This document shows positions 21,961-35,100 of a DNA stretch of 42,949 nucleotides, piece after piece. A model generated the notes under the pieces. That model was not told the DNA's origin and made no database searches. It saw nothing but the letters and a program-made list of their open reading frames with translations. The stretch is taken from the IMG/VR virus record IMGVR_UViG_3300010153_000016, positions 1-42,949 of that record. One strand, written 5' to 3'. Made by a program: the position numbers and the translations under genes. Source of the DNA: a virus. How positions within the stretch are numbered: the stretch's first letter is position 1; each line of letters starts with the position of its first letter.

Positions 21961-22287
21961 TTAACAGTCTACGCCGTCAGTAAACCCATCCACCGTTTTC
22001 AAGTGAATGTAGCATTGTTTTACTATGTTGTGTTGAGTCTTAGCAGCAGAATCATTCATCTCAAAATTACCACCGAATCCACCAATGGGTGAAGACCCAT
22101 CATCATACGCAGATTCACTAGCGTATATTTTTCCACTGAAATAAATTGGGTATCTCTTTGTCTCAACTTCTTCACCATCAACAATAGAGTGTTCCATCAT
22201 TCTACTACAATTAGTGTCAGTCACCACGCAATGCGCGTATTCACAAGTTATTCCATAGGGGGTTTCGTATTCTATTCTTAGTGCCAT
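21961..22287 (-). CDS. Small hypothetical protein at end of tail module
   Basis: A 108-residue protein, the last gene of the leftward tail module. It is beta-rich (ALRIEYETPYGITCEYAHCVV, KRYPIYFSGKIYASESAYD) with scattered cysteines. Small proteins of this type often follow fibre genes in tailed phages, where they act as fibre or baseplate components or fold chaperones. No specific family recognised. It is separated by 13 bases from the upstream gene. Confidence 0.6.
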   Translation of the reverse strand: MALRIEYETPYGITCEYAHCVVTDTNCSRMMEHSIVDGEEVETKRYPIYFSGKIYASESAYDDGSSPIGGFGGNFEMNDSAAKTQHNIVKQCYIHLKTVDGFTDGVDC

Positions 22288-22300
22288 TTTATCATCTCGT

Positions 22301-22591
22301 TTAGTTCATCCAATCAGGTTGGATTGGTAAATTAAGTAAAGTATTGTTTGCTCCTTCTGTTTCTGTATCTTCTGCATCAAAACCTGTTACGGGTAAATCA
22401 CGCAATTCTTGTCTATATGTAAGTAGTTCTGTCTTTTGCGTTTCAGTAAGTAAATCAAACCTATCAGACCACATATATTGGTCTGTGTAATCTAACAAAC
22501 CATTTCTCATATCTCGTATTTCTTCCCAAGATGCATTCCTTGTTTCTTCTGTTATGTTCCCATCTTCATCAATTTCTATTAGTTTCCACAT
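22301..22591 (-). CDS. Tail fibre assembly-like protein
   Basis: A 96-residue protein. RDMRNGLLDYTDQYMWSD and KTELLTYRQELRDLP reproduce the RxxLLxxTDxxx ... YRxxLRDLP signature of phage tail-fibre assembly and related chaperones. NLPIQPDW near the end is also typical. Such proteins help fold or trimerise the adjacent fibre. The start at 22591 follows GGAGTGA, which is also the stop of the upstream fibre-tip gene; a longer reading to 22630 would overlap that gene heavily. Confidence 0.75.
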   Translation of the reverse strand: MWKLIEIDEDGNITEETRNASWEEIRDMRNGLLDYTDQYMWSDRFDLLTETQKTELLTYRQELRDLPVTGFDAEDTETEGANNTLLNLPIQPDWMN

Positions 22592-22595
22592 TTTA

Positions 22596-23348
22596 TCACT
22601 CCGTGATTTTAGCACATAATTTTGGAACATAATTCTTAGAAGTTATTGAAGTTCCCATCCATAATTTATTGCATACACCTGTGGTTGTATTATCTGATGC
22701 TCCAAATGATTTTGGTAATGTATAACTCCAACTTCCAGACGTAATCCTATTGAAAGTGGATGGATTGCCCCAAGAATTCATTTGACCCATTCCTATTTGA
22801 CCTGTTGGGTATGGACAATTATTGTGCCATATTTTTGGCTTATTGCTATTAGCACTTGAATTTGTTTGAACCCAACCTACCATATATTGTTCGCCTCTTG
22901 TAACTGTTGGCGCACTAATGCTACTCCCATCTGCATCTTTCCAAGAAGTGTTACCAAACAAAGCCGCACTTGAACAGGCGGATAAATCTATGTCCACATA
23001 ATACTGTAATTCGTTACATTCACCATTAGCATCTATGTCATATAATCCGCCTCTAAGAACAGCATTGGTTGAAGTATTTGCCGTTGAAATAGCGGCATAA
23101 AGTCCTGTCAAAGTTCCTGTCTTTGGGATTATCCACATATAGTAAAATCCATATCCACTTCCAAAAAACTCAGCATCAAAGTCTTTAGCAGTATTAGATG
23201 TTCCCCAACTATTACTCATAATGTAAAAATTAGTGTAGTTATTAGTTTGGTCGCCAACAATCGGCATTCCACTTGTATTACCACCGCCCCCTGTTCCATC
23301 ATCTAATGTTCCATCGCTCTTACTTCTTCTAAACGGTTGTCTACCCAT
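22596..23348 (-). CDS. Putative fibre tip / adhesin protein
   Basis: A 250-residue protein with a basic start (MGRQPFRRSK), a Gly-rich linker (DDGTGGGGNTSG) and a beta-rich domain full of Asn, Ser, Thr and aromatic residues. This composition fits an adhesin or carbohydrate-binding jelly-roll tip. Its position between the YadA-like fibre and a tail-fibre-assembly-like gene supports a receptor-binding role; this is inference. ATG 23348 is preferred over an in-frame GTG at 23357 because GAGGTGA precedes it. Confidence 0.6.
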   Translation of the reverse strand: MGRQPFRRSKSDGTLDDGTGGGGNTSGMPIVGDQTNNYTNFYIMSNSWGTSNTAKDFDAEFFGSGYGFYYMWIIPKTGTLTGLYAAISTANTSTNAVLRGGLYDIDANGECNELQYYVDIDLSACSSAALFGNTSWKDADGSSISAPTVTRGEQYMVGWVQTNSSANSNKPKIWHNNCPYPTGQIGMGQMNSWGNPSTFNRITSGSWSYTLPKSFGASDNTTTGVCNKLWMGTSITSKNYVPKLCAKITE

Positions 23349-23358
23349 ATTATTCACC

Positions 23359-26073
23359 TCATGTATTATTTTGCATTGTTACCGCATAAAATGTAGCGGT
23401 TAAGGTAGCAGTGCTACTTTGAGTATGTTTGTATCTAATTCTAATAGTATCATCTGATGAATCATAATCAGCCTCTAACTGTCCTATTCTATTTGCTCCA
23501 CTAGAGTAAATTATAGCCCATTCTGTGTAGTTAACTTCACGAACAGTAGTTCCTAATACTGTTTTTTCTATTCCCTGAACTAATGCCTTGAAAGACTCTA
23601 CATTGTTATTTGTTTCATCCTGTATTTGAACGGTTAATTCAATAGTTTGTAATCCGCTTGCACCACTTTCAGCATCTAAATCACAATTCATTAGTTCAAT
23701 ATAACCATCACTTGCTACTGATTGATTACTAATTTCACCTGCAACTACACCTGCTTCATTGTTAGCACCAAAATATATTCCTGATGTTGTTCCACTAGTT
23801 CCTGAACCTATTGTTACGTCTGTAATAGTTTCAAAGGATGATTCTATTGCAGCACCATTGTTTGTTAAACCATTAGGGAAATCAACAACACCTGTTGAAT
23901 CACTAGTCATCCATACAGGAGAACCATCACCTGAACTTATTGATAATTGGTCTGAGGCTGTTGCATCTGCTACATCGGCTTTTCCTATTACAACATTGTT
24001 TGAGCCTGATGAAATTGAATCCCCTGATTGGTAACCGATGGCGATATTCTTAGAACCATCTCTAACATTATCTAATGCTTCATAACCAAAACCAGCATTA
24101 CCTGTTCCAGAACTTACTAAATATCCTGATTTATAACCTGTAAATGTATTGTTAGCCCCACTAATAGCACCAACACCCCCATACATTGATTGTGTGCCTA
24201 TTGCGGTATTACCTGCACCTGCACCTGCACCCATAGTTGAGCGTAATGCTTGATAACCTACTGCAACAGAATAAGCACCTGTTTGATTATAGGCAGTTAC
24301 AGCCCCAACATAAGTTGAATTAGTCCCACCTTTGTAACCTGCTTGATAACCAACTGCTACTGTATAATCGTGAACAGTAGGAGTATTACCCCAAAAGAAC
24401 CCTGCTTCACAACCTATTGCGGTAGTCATATCCATATCACCACCAAAGTATGCAACATTTCTTCCAACTGCTACATTGAAGTTACCTGTAATACTCTTAC
24501 CTGCATTCATCCCTATGCCTGTATTATGTGTTCCAGTTGCTCCATTACCTGAATGATAACCTACATAGGTGCATTCTATTTGACTTGTTAAAGCATTGGC
24601 TGATTCATAGCCTATTGCAGTTAGGTTGTTAGAACTGGTTACTGCTGTCCCCGCATTATGTCCTACGGCAGTTAGGTTACTATGAGTTGTTATAGCGTCT
24701 AAGGAATTCGCACCGATAGCGACATTTCTTGAGCCTGTTGTATTGGCTTCTAATGATTTATAACCTACACCTACGTTATAATCGCCTGTTGTAATTGCTT
24801 CTATTGCTTCTACACCTATACTTACGTTGTAACTAGCAGCACTACTATTACCATTAGAACCATACATGGCCTTTTTACCAATAGCGACATTAGAGCCGCC
24901 ATTTGCTTGAAAACCATATCTTGCAGCATCAGTGCCAATTGCTACATTGTAAGCCCCCGTAGCACTTTGTCCATAAGCACCACCCATTGATTGATTACCA
25001 ATAGAGATATTATTTGTTTCTGTGGAGGCTCGTTCTAAGGCATTTACTCCGATGGCGATATTACTTCCACCTGTTGTGATATACTGACCTGCATTCACAC
25101 CAATCAGTGTATTGCTTGCACCTGTGGTATAAGAGAAGCCAGCCGATTTACCGACCATTGTATTATTTGCTCCTGATGCGCTACCACTTGTGCCTTCTCC
25201 GGCATTAGCACCAATCATTGTATTACTTACACCTGTTCCATATCTTAATGCCTGATAACCTACGGCTGTATTGTCATTACTGTCTAAGGTGCTACCTGCT
25301 CTTGCCCCAATTAGAGTGTTATTATCTGCAACCGTTACAGCATAACCAGCATTAACACCAAACGCTATATTTTGGTGTCCTTGTCCATCAGTTATGGAAT
25401 ATAGTGCATTAAGACCTAATCCTATACTAAAGTTATCACTTGTTTTACCATCTGATAACCCATCAATATCAGAAGCACCACCACTTACTGCTTCCCAAGC
25501 AACGCCTGAACCTGTTGAAGTTAGAACATCACCATCAGAACCTTGACCACCGGAGATAAGTATGTTAGTAGTATCTATTGATAATCCCCCACCTAGAACA
25601 TTAGTTGAGGGATTGTATTTGAATTGGTCATCAAACCACATCTCCTGACCTATTCCTAATCCATCATTCATAAATGCAACATATTGGTTGCCTGATGCAC
25701 CTGCATTAGTTTGCACTTTACCTGCTGTTAAGTTAGCGGCTGTTCCTGTTGCGTTAGTAAGAACTATTGCTGATGGTGTTCCCAAATTAGGAGTTGTCAG
25801 AGTTTTGTTCGTGAGTGTTTGAGTCCCTGTTAATGTAACATCACCCGCAGTAACCCAACCAAGATTACCACTACCATCAGTCTTCAACGCTTGACCAGTT
25901 GAACCATCGGCAGCAGGTAACACCCATATCTTATCAGCAGATAAAGCAGGGGCTTCAAACCCAACATAGTTAGCCCCTTCGTAAAATCGGAGTTCCTTGT
26001 TGTCTCCCCTAAGAGAAACGTTGCCGTCTCTTACGAGTAATCCCTTTCTTACTGTAAAATCACTATCTGTCAT
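23359..26073 (-). CDS. Fibre protein with YadA-head-like repeats
   Basis: A 904-residue protein. Residues 1-200 resemble phage fibre shafts (GTQTLTNKTLTTPNLGTPSA is a common phage fibre motif). Residues about 215-735 contain many degenerate repeats of about 14-18 residues built on the core N-xAIGxxAxxxxTTG-x, the pattern of the left-handed beta-roll head of trimeric autotransporter adhesins such as YadA. A beta-rich C-terminal domain of about 170 residues follows. It is probably a trimeric host-binding fibre on the virion. Start ATG 26073 is preceded by GAAGGT. It lies downstream of the giant fibre and upstream of the tip gene. Confidence 0.8.
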   Translation of the reverse strand: MTDSDFTVRKGLLVRDGNVSLRGDNKELRFYEGANYVGFEAPALSADKIWVLPAADGSTGQALKTDGSGNLGWVTAGDVTLTGTQTLTNKTLTTPNLGTPSAIVLTNATGTAANLTAGKVQTNAGASGNQYVAFMNDGLGIGQEMWFDDQFKYNPSTNVLGGGLSIDTTNILISGGQGSDGDVLTSTGSGVAWEAVSGGASDIDGLSDGKTSDNFSIGLGLNALYSITDGQGHQNIAFGVNAGYAVTVADNNTLIGARAGSTLDSNDNTAVGYQALRYGTGVSNTMIGANAGEGTSGSASGANNTMVGKSAGFSYTTGASNTLIGVNAGQYITTGGSNIAIGVNALERASTETNNISIGNQSMGGAYGQSATGAYNVAIGTDAARYGFQANGGSNVAIGKKAMYGSNGNSSAASYNVSIGVEAIEAITTGDYNVGVGYKSLEANTTGSRNVAIGANSLDAITTHSNLTAVGHNAGTAVTSSNNLTAIGYESANALTSQIECTYVGYHSGNGATGTHNTGIGMNAGKSITGNFNVAVGRNVAYFGGDMDMTTAIGCEAGFFWGNTPTVHDYTVAVGYQAGYKGGTNSTYVGAVTAYNQTGAYSVAVGYQALRSTMGAGAGAGNTAIGTQSMYGGVGAISGANNTFTGYKSGYLVSSGTGNAGFGYEALDNVRDGSKNIAIGYQSGDSISSGSNNVVIGKADVADATASDQLSISSGDGSPVWMTSDSTGVVDFPNGLTNNGAAIESSFETITDVTIGSGTSGTTSGIYFGANNEAGVVAGEISNQSVASDGYIELMNCDLDAESGASGLQTIELTVQIQDETNNNVESFKALVQGIEKTVLGTTVREVNYTEWAIIYSSGANRIGQLEADYDSSDDTIRIRYKHTQSSTATLTATFYAVTMQNNT
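23870..25430 (-). repeat. Coding repeat array of the YadA-head-like domain
   Basis: Roughly 1.5 kb of diverged short repeats encoding NxAIG-type beta-roll turns. The units share the core but differ in sequence, so the array has drifted or been selected for variation. Boundaries are approximate. Confidence 0.6.
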
Positions 26074-26134
26074 TTACCTTCACCATAACTTCACTGTCCA
26101 TTATGTGTTGTTCCTCGCACCCCATACTAGTTTA

Positions 26135-29100
26135 TCAGACTTCGGGGAATAACGTCAAATCCCACCACACTCTCAATGAGTTTGTTGTAGAAGTTCCCAT
26201 GTTATTGATTATCTTCAAGGGCATATCACTTGTTGATACCTCATCCCATGCTACATAGAATGGCATATCATCAGACCCTTCATACACAACACCGTATGAT
26301 ATGAAATCATACATGCCATTACCATTACTATCATTGGCAATGAAATCTTGAGTCATGACGAAGTTATTACTAGATAATCCAGCATCAATGTGTATTGTTC
26401 CGCGTATTCCTCTGTAACTACAATTAGAGTTCTGAACTGAGCCAGTAGGTAATACAGTAACAGAGATAGCAGAACCATCACCCACACTTCCAAAGGTAGT
26501 GCCACTTCCTTGAATTTTAGTTATCCCATGTTCTTGAGCATATGTAGCATTAGCATTTTGAGGACTACCCGTATCAGGAGCATCAGTTATAACGGCACTT
26601 CCTCTTCTACTTAACAGGTTATTCATAGAAATAAAGCCAGTTCCATGAGGGGATAGAACTAAATTTCCATTACTTGCAGTTGCTAGAGAAAGCGAACCAG
26701 TAGCATTAATCGAAGGAACACTTAGAGCCGAAGAAGCAGATATTGTAGTAGCAGCAACCTGTGTTGCCGTGACCTTACCACTACCACTTACATTAGCATC
26801 GAATGTTGCTGTTAGGAAGTTTGCACGAACCTCTCCTATATCGGGTCTGTATGTGAAATTACCAGTATCATCTAATAGAGCGTTTGACTCATCATGGAAA
26901 ACTACTGGAAATACAGTGCTTGTGTTGTTATCAGTAACAGTAGTGGTTGTTGCTAGAGTGGCAGTCGCCGCATTTCCTGTTATGTTAAGTGGGGGAGTGT
27001 AAGTGAATACACCATTGCTGTCATTGTATGCTATTCCTCCATCACCTGAAGCACTTGCCTCTGAGCCAACAGATAAAGCAGTTAATGCTATTCCTGTTGC
27101 TGATTGAGCAGCCCAAGTAAATGACCCATCTGCATCAGAAGAAAGAACATAACCACTTGTTCCATTTCCGCTAACATTTAATTCAGCCGCGCCAACTGAG
27201 TTATCAGTTATCTGTGCTGCCCCTACCGCATCTAATGCTGCTAAATTACCGTAATCTAAGATGGTCTTTACAGCAGCAACATCGGCGGCAGTGATTAGCC
27301 CAACCATAGGAACAGAGGTAGCCCCAGTTCCTCCCAGTGCAACAGGCACAGTTCCCGCAGTTATTTCCTGACCTGATATACTGAGATAATTACTAGTAAC
27401 ATTTGCCAAAGAAACTGCATCATGTAATTCACTTGTTAGTGCTATTGTTCCTGATGATGAAGGTAAATCAATAGTTACATCAGCGTTAGAAGGGTCTTGC
27501 GCTCGCAGTATTACTTCTCCATCATCACCACTACTATTATCACCACCCACATTAGTTGCGAAGAATGATATTTTGTTATCTTCGGTAATTCTAATAGTTT
27601 CGTTGTGATAAATAGTATCTCCTGTTACTGTTAGATTACCTCCAACAGAAACATGACCTGCAAATGTAGCAGTATCATCAGTTTGATTTCCTATTGTAAA
27701 GTTACCACCTAAATCTGAGTTTAATAATCCAATTATTTCAGTAGCAGTTTGGTCTGCTGTTGCCCCGCTTTCAGGATTGGCTGACCAACTGAATAATGTT
27801 GCTATATCAGAAGCAGTTTGGTCAGCAGTAGCACCATCTTCAGGGTTTGTTGACCAACTGAATAGTGTTGCTATCTCAGTCGCAGTTTGGTCTGCCGTAG
27901 CACTTGCTTCAACACCTAAGAATGTCAATACTTGTGTTTGAGTTAATTCTTCAATTACACCATTAGCACCTGAAACTCTCCCAAGTATTCTTTCATCATT
28001 AGCAACATTCTGCATCTTTGCATAGGTTACTGCATCATTAGCAATATCGCCAGTAGCAACAGATGTTAGATATGTGCTAGTATCTAAACTAGAACTTAAA
28101 CTCCCACTACCATCTGCTGTTAATTTAACCAAACCACTTGTGCTATCACTTGGACTTGCTACTGCAATAGCAACTTTACCTGCTGCTGATGCTCCTAAAT
28201 CTCCTAACATTTCACTAGCACTTCTAGCAGTAAGAGATGCTACATCAGAATTATCAGTAGTCATCTTTAGATATTTGGTTTGACTTGTTCCTGTAATAAG
28301 ATGTTGAGCAACAGAAGATAGACTAATCCTACCATCTGCAAATGTTCCACTTGCTATGTCACCTGCCACTACTGTTCCCCAAGAAGGTGCGGCAGAAGCA
28401 CTACCAGTTCCTGTTTGTGTAATGAACTTCTTTGTTGCAGCAGTGTTACCTGCTAGTAAAGCAGTAGTGTTTATTGCACTTTGATACGGTATAGAACCTA
28501 GTAATCCCCCTGCTACATGAGTTGCTGTGGTTGCTGTTGTAGCAGAACCAGCAGTAGTAGCAGAACCTGCACTTCCAGTTGTGTTCTGATTTAGTGTAGG
28601 AATATCTCCGGCTACCAATGCTCTAAACGCAGGTGCGGCGGCATTACCTGTTGTTGGCCCTGCATACACATGAGTAGCAGTAGTAGTTCCTTCAAGGTTA
28701 GTAGCAGTTGTAGCGTTTCCAGTAACATCTCCTGTTACATCTCCTGTTACATCTCCTGTTACATCTCCTGTTACATCTCCTGTTAGATTTCCAGTAACAT
28801 TACCTGTTAATGCCCCAACAAAACCACCACTGGAATAAAGAGACTTATTCACTGCTAACCTACTATCTGCATGAACCCATGTTAGAGTAGGAATAGTCCC
28901 ACTTGACCAAGCACCAAAAGTTAACCCTGCACCATTTGTAGCAGAGGAAGTAGTAGCATCTTTACCCACTGTTATGTTTAAGTCTTCAACATCAAGTGTT
29001 GCAGTATTGATTGTTACAGTATCTCCACTTACAAGTAAATCTCCTGTTACAGTTAAGTCATTACCTACGGTAATTGTTCCTGCGTTTGTTCCAAGTGTAT

Positions 29101-32100
29101 AACTTGCTACATCATCTAACAGTGCAGTAATTTCTGCCGCAGTTTGGTCTGCTGTCGCAGATGCTTCAATACCATCTAACTTGTCAAACATTTCATCAGA
29201 CATTACGCCCCAATTATCAGTATCAGCCAATGGTAATACTGCATTAGTTCCATCAGATGATACAACATCTAATTTAGTTCCATTTCTACTCACTGATAAG
29301 TTGGTAGTCACATTGCTAACTTTAGCAGTATTAAGTTCAACAGCATCAAATATATCTGTGGACATTACACCACTTACAGAAGTAGTGGCTACTGGTATTT
29401 CTGCATCCGTTCCATCAGAAGAAGTTATTGTTCTTGCACCTGTTGTTCCTGTAATTGCTAAGTTAGTAGTTACATTGTGGTTTACATCAGGATAATCATT
29501 AGTAATAGTGAATTTACTATCGCTGGTTCTTGTAACAGTAATAGCAGTGCCACCATCAAATTCTATGTCGTCTGTGCTAGAATCAGAACCAGTTAGTCTC
29601 AACTTAGTTGTTGAAGCGGGGATACTTACAGTGTATGCAGTATTACCACTATCAGTTACAGTCTCAGTAGCAGAAGTAATCGCCGTAATGTGTCCATTAC
29701 TATCTAATGTAATGTCTTGTATGTATGTTCTACCACTGTTATCCACAGAGTTTGCCGCATTGATATTAGGGTGGGCGGTTAGATATGCGGTTGAGTTGAA
29801 TGCGTTAGAACCGAATAGTTCTGAAGATAATTTTCTCTTTTGAACACCATCATCTAACACTACGAACTCATCTTCTGATGCTGTCCAATTTTCTGTCATA
29901 TCAGTCAATTCAGACAAGTCAACATCTAACGCATTGCCGTTTAAGTCCAATAATGCTCCTGCGCTTCTTTGAGTATCAGATGTGAATGTTAATGCGCTTT
30001 GCATATAGGATTGTAGAACACCAATACCCACCTTCTTTAGTGAACCATTATCACTAATGACAAGTTCATCCTGTGTTGCATGAAGTCCACTGCTAAGGGC
30101 TGTTTGTCCTGTTATATCACCAACAACGAAGTTAGATGCACCACTAGATGCGAAGTTTTGTGCGGCTATGTAGTCATAGACCACATCTCCTGTAACTAAG
30201 CCAGTGTTGTTATCTGCTACTGCTCCTGTTCCTGATAGTGTAGAGGCTGTTCCTAATCCTAACACAGTTCTAGCCGCACCTGCATTAGCAGCAGTAATCA
30301 CACCGACCATCGGTGCAGTAGTAGAGCCAGTTCCACCACTACCCACTGCAAGCGTAGCAGATAGACTCCCTGCGCTTCCGGTTGTGTTTTGGTTCAATGT
30401 GGGTATTCTTGCCGTAGCAAAAGTTCCACTAGTAATCTTTGAAGCCGCTAGATTTGGTATATCTCCGGCAGATAGTCCACTTGCTAGTATGTTTATTTCT
30501 GCTAGTGAAGCAGTGATACCTAAGTTGTCTATTGCATATCCTTGTTGTGTAGCGGATAATCCTTGACTGTTTGTATCAACTCTTAGTCTGTTCCCTAGTG
30601 CAGTAGTAATTGTAGTAATATCCGAATCATTAGACTGCAAAGCAACTGCTAGTTCATTTAGAGTATCCAAAGCAGTAGGAGCAGAAGCAACTAAATCAGC
30701 AACTTCAGTATCTACATATGTCTTAATGGATTGTTGAGTTGCCGCCGCAGTAGCACTATTAGAAGCCATATCATCTTCATCTAATAGGGTCAAGTTAGTG
30801 TTAGTATCAGTCCAATCAACATTAACGAACATTTGTCCTGATGATAGTTCAACCGGATAATTCCTACCATTCTCAGTGTAGCCAATCTTAACCAATCCTA
30901 AATCACTACTTGTTGCTTGGTTGTAAGTAGTGTTGTTAGTCATATCATCTACTACGAAATTTATCCTACCATTAGTATCGTCATAACCAACAGCAATTCT
31001 AGTTTCAGTTCCGACCAACATTGCTCCTACAATATCTTGGACTTGCTCAGTAGAGAGTTGTGTATTGGTATCGGTAGATGCTAGAGTCAATGTTCCTGCT
31101 GTATCATCATACGTGCTAGTGATATTTGTTCCCGCCGTAATCATAGCGGCAATGAAATCCTCTATCTGTTCCTCTGTTGTGTATGAAGGAGTAGCCCAAG
31201 TAGCAGTTCCACTAGAACTGTATTTCAAGAACTCTCCTGCTGAACCTCCTGTTGGAACGTGGTTGTTACCTGCTCCTGTTGGGTGAGAGTAGTTATTCCA
31301 GTTAGCATCATTGTTGAAATTTGATAGTGCTATTTCTGATGCTGCCTTCCGGCTCTCAGTAGTGCCATCTTGTAGGATGAATTCAGTTGAACCACTAATG
31401 CCTCCCGTCATATCAGTTAGTTCTGAGAAATCCAAATTGAGTGTAGCGTCACCATTAGTTGCTCCACCGGATAGACCAGTTCCTGCAATCACTGAGGTAA
31501 TATCTCCATCACCAGTTCCTACCCCATAGCCGTAAGATAGAATCTTGTCTTCAATAGCAGCAGAAGTCATTAGGCTAGTATCATTATTGTTGAATGATTC
31601 TGAACTAAGTTGTAATGCACTTCCTGCTAGTTGTGCAACAGCCAATCCCGATACACCTATTGTCGCAGTGTAGTTTCCTGTTGTTGTATTACTTTGAGAT
31701 ACTGTTATTGCATCTCCTGCTGTAATATCAACACCAGTCATATCTCCTGAACCTGCACCTGCAAACTGAGCATCAACATAGGTTTTGATAGCCTTAGCAG
31801 AAGCGAGAGTATCGTCATTACTACTAACCGAACTTATGTTTGTATCAAGTGAAGCAATATCAGAAAGGTCTGCGACTGCTAGAGATACGTTACTGTTCAG
31901 TAAAGTGGCTATTGATGTTAGACCAGTGCCACCATTTGCCACAGATAGTGTCCCTGTTAGATTGTTGATTGGTATGGCAATATCTGCTGAACCATTGAAC
32001 GAAACTCCTGCTATTGTTCTAGCAGTAGCCAGTGTGGAAGCAGTAGTTGCATTGCCAACTAATCCTCCCTCAAATGTAGAGGCTACTAGAGTGCCTAGTG

Positions 32101-35100
32101 TGAATCCACTAGTTGTGTTAACAGTGGTAGTTGGCGCGGCATGTGTATTGCCAGTATCAGTAAACAACTTCCACTTATTACTATCCGAAGTATCTCTAAA
32201 CAGTCCTGTATATTTGATAGTGCTACCATCAACATACTTACCATAGAAACCTAAGTCAACTGAATCTGCGGGGTTATTGCTACCTAAAGCAATTAGTGGG
32301 TCTTCTACGGTTAGAGTAGATGTGTTCATTGTGATAGTGTTACCACTTACTATCAAATCCGAACCAACAGTTAGTGAGCCACTCACAGTTAGGGTATCAT
32401 CTGATTGGCTACCTATTGTGAAGTCTCCATCAAAGTCTGAGTTTAATGCTGTTTTCAGATTAGGAACTGAAACATCATCATTCGCCGTTCCTGTAATAGT
32501 TAGTATTCCACTACCATCATTGTAATTCTTAGTAATGTGATTACCTGCTGTAATCAACCCACCAACGTAATCTTCTACCTGTTCTTGAGTTAGGTGTGTA
32601 TCAGTATCAGTAGAACTTATTGTGAGAGTATCAGAACCCGCAGTTGTAGTTACTGTAACATTTGTTCCACCTGCTATGTTTAGAGTATCGCTATTTGAAT
32701 CTGCAACTAGGTTATCTTGTCCACTAACTGCTATTGTCTTGAATATGTTTTGGGCTGAACCTAAATCGGTGTTGGCAATAGTTACTGCTCCCGTTCCCCC
32801 ACTTACGCTAATACCAGTTCCTGCAACGTTAGAAGTAACCCCAGTATTAGTTAGAGTAATGTCGAATGGGTCAGTAGAAGCACCACTGTTAGTGTCTGTC
32901 CACGTTGCTGTTATTCCTGTTCCCTGTGTAAACTGAACATGCTTACCATCTGTAACATTGATAGTAGTTCCAACACCATCCTTTATGTTGAATGAAGTCA
33001 TAGAGCCTCCTCCTCCTACATTCGAGTCTACATACGCTTTGATTGCTTTAGCAGAAGCAAGCGAATCGTCAGACGCACTTACGCTGCTCAAATCTGTATC
33101 GAATGCATTTATGTCAGACAGACCAGTTACTGATAGAGAAGTCAAATATGCATTGGTGTCAACAGCGTAACTTCCTGCACCTGTCCTTTTCATGAATCCA
33201 TTACTGCTAAAGTCTCCATCCATCACAGCCCCTGCCGCCGCGACATTAGTTGCATCCGTTACATCTGCTGACGTTTCAATTCCTGATAGTTTAGTTCTCT
33301 CTCCCGAACTAACAACTACCCCACTTCCCAAATCAGTGAGTCCTGTTATCTTGGCAACAGTTACTGCGCCATCAGCAATGCTATCCGTTTGCACTGCATC
33401 ATCAGCAAGTTTAGCATTAGTTACTGCATTGCTTGCTAACTTAGCAGTGGTTACTGCACTGGCATTAATCTTGCTTGTTAGGACTGCGTTAGTAGCAATC
33501 TTTGCACTACTTACAGATGTTGATGCTAACATTCCGTTGCTAATAGTTCCTGTATCTGCTGATGTAATCAGAGTTCCAGTTATATCAGGTAGAGTTACTG
33601 TTCTATCGGCAGTTGGGTCTGTGATAGTTAGAGTTGTTTCATAGTCATTAGCAGTAGTTCCTTCAAAGACAAATGCGTTCTGAACATTGACTTGGGTTTG
33701 ATTTACAGTAGTAGTAGTTCCTAAAACATTCAAATTACCCCTAATGTTTACAGTAGTATCATTATCAGTATCACCGATATTCACGGTTTCAGTTCCATCG
33801 TAAGAAGCAAGAATTGGAGTTATTGATGATTTGCTTACTGTGCTAGATACGTTATCAAACGTGATAGTATTGTTAGCAGCATTTCTTGTAAGAGTCAAAC
33901 CTGCTCCTACTGCTAAATGAACTACGCTACCTGAGCCACTAGTATTATCAGCCAAATTGATTGTTTTGAAAGTTGGGTCATTATTCCCATTAGTATCTTG
34001 TCCATCTGCTGTGACAATTGAGTAAGTTGTATCAACAGTAGCCTTACCATCAACATAGGTCTTTACTGCTAATGTGCTTGGTATTCCACTACCTGAAGCA
34101 CCATTGCTTATACTGGCATCAAAAGAACTAATATCAGTCAATCCTGCTAGTGCAAGGGAACTTAATTTAGAGTTAAGTTGAGTTTGTATTGAAGAAGTAA
34201 CTCCATCTAAGTAGCCTATTTCAGTAGAACTAACTCCTGATACTCCGTCTAGTATGTTTAACTCAGTAGCACTTGCAGTTATACTCAAGTCACCTAAGTT
34301 CTCAACCTTAGTGTTCAGAGCAGTAACCAGTCCAGTAACCTTACTTTGTGCAATGTCTGCTAACTTTGAATTAGGGATACTACCCGCTAAGTGGTCATTA
34401 CTAACTGAACCATTTGTCAATGCGAAGTTGTTTGCATTAGCATCTACCCCTACAAGTTTGTTGTAAAGGGCAGTTGTGAAATTCTTTTGTGAAAGTTCAC
34501 CATCACCAATTGAGTATGTGGTATCGGTGTAGTTAGATGAGTGTATTGTTCCTGCGCCATTTGCTGTCCAATCAATTATTTGACTACCGCTTGGTATGGT
34601 TGGTTTATTCAGTATCTGAGCATCACCACTACCCGCATTCCAATCTGATTGAACATTCGCATCTGCTCCGGCAGCAATACCCGATAGTTTAGATTCTAGT
34701 GTAGAAGTGAAGAGTTTATTGGTAGTTCCTTCTGCAATCTTATCTGCACTAATAGCAGCAGTGTTACTTACATCTGCATTGACTATCTGAGTGCCTACTG
34801 CTCTATATGACGCATCTAAATTAGGTATATCACTTGCAGTTAATTTGCCGAATATATTTGCTAGGTTTACCTTTCTCAGACCTACTGAATTGTCATGGAA
34901 AGCAACGAAATCAGCAGTTCTGTCTATTGCATTTTGAGTAGTCAGCCCTGAGATGTCTAGTTTCAGTGTAGCACTACTTCTATCTAGACCATCACTTATT
35001 GTCAAAGAAGGTTCTTTGCCACTCAAAGCAGTAACTAATCCGTCAACTTTGCTTTGTGCTATTGCTGCATTGGAATCAATTTTAGTATTCGTTATTGCAT

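Noticed and set aside
26074-26134. A 20-codon - strand ORF between the two fibre genes
   Set aside because: It overlaps the start of the 904-residue fibre gene, has no ribosome site or coupling junction, and is too short to support.
28725-28784. Possible CRISPR-like array
   Set aside because: The 12-bp units are contiguous with no spacers and lie in a coding frame.
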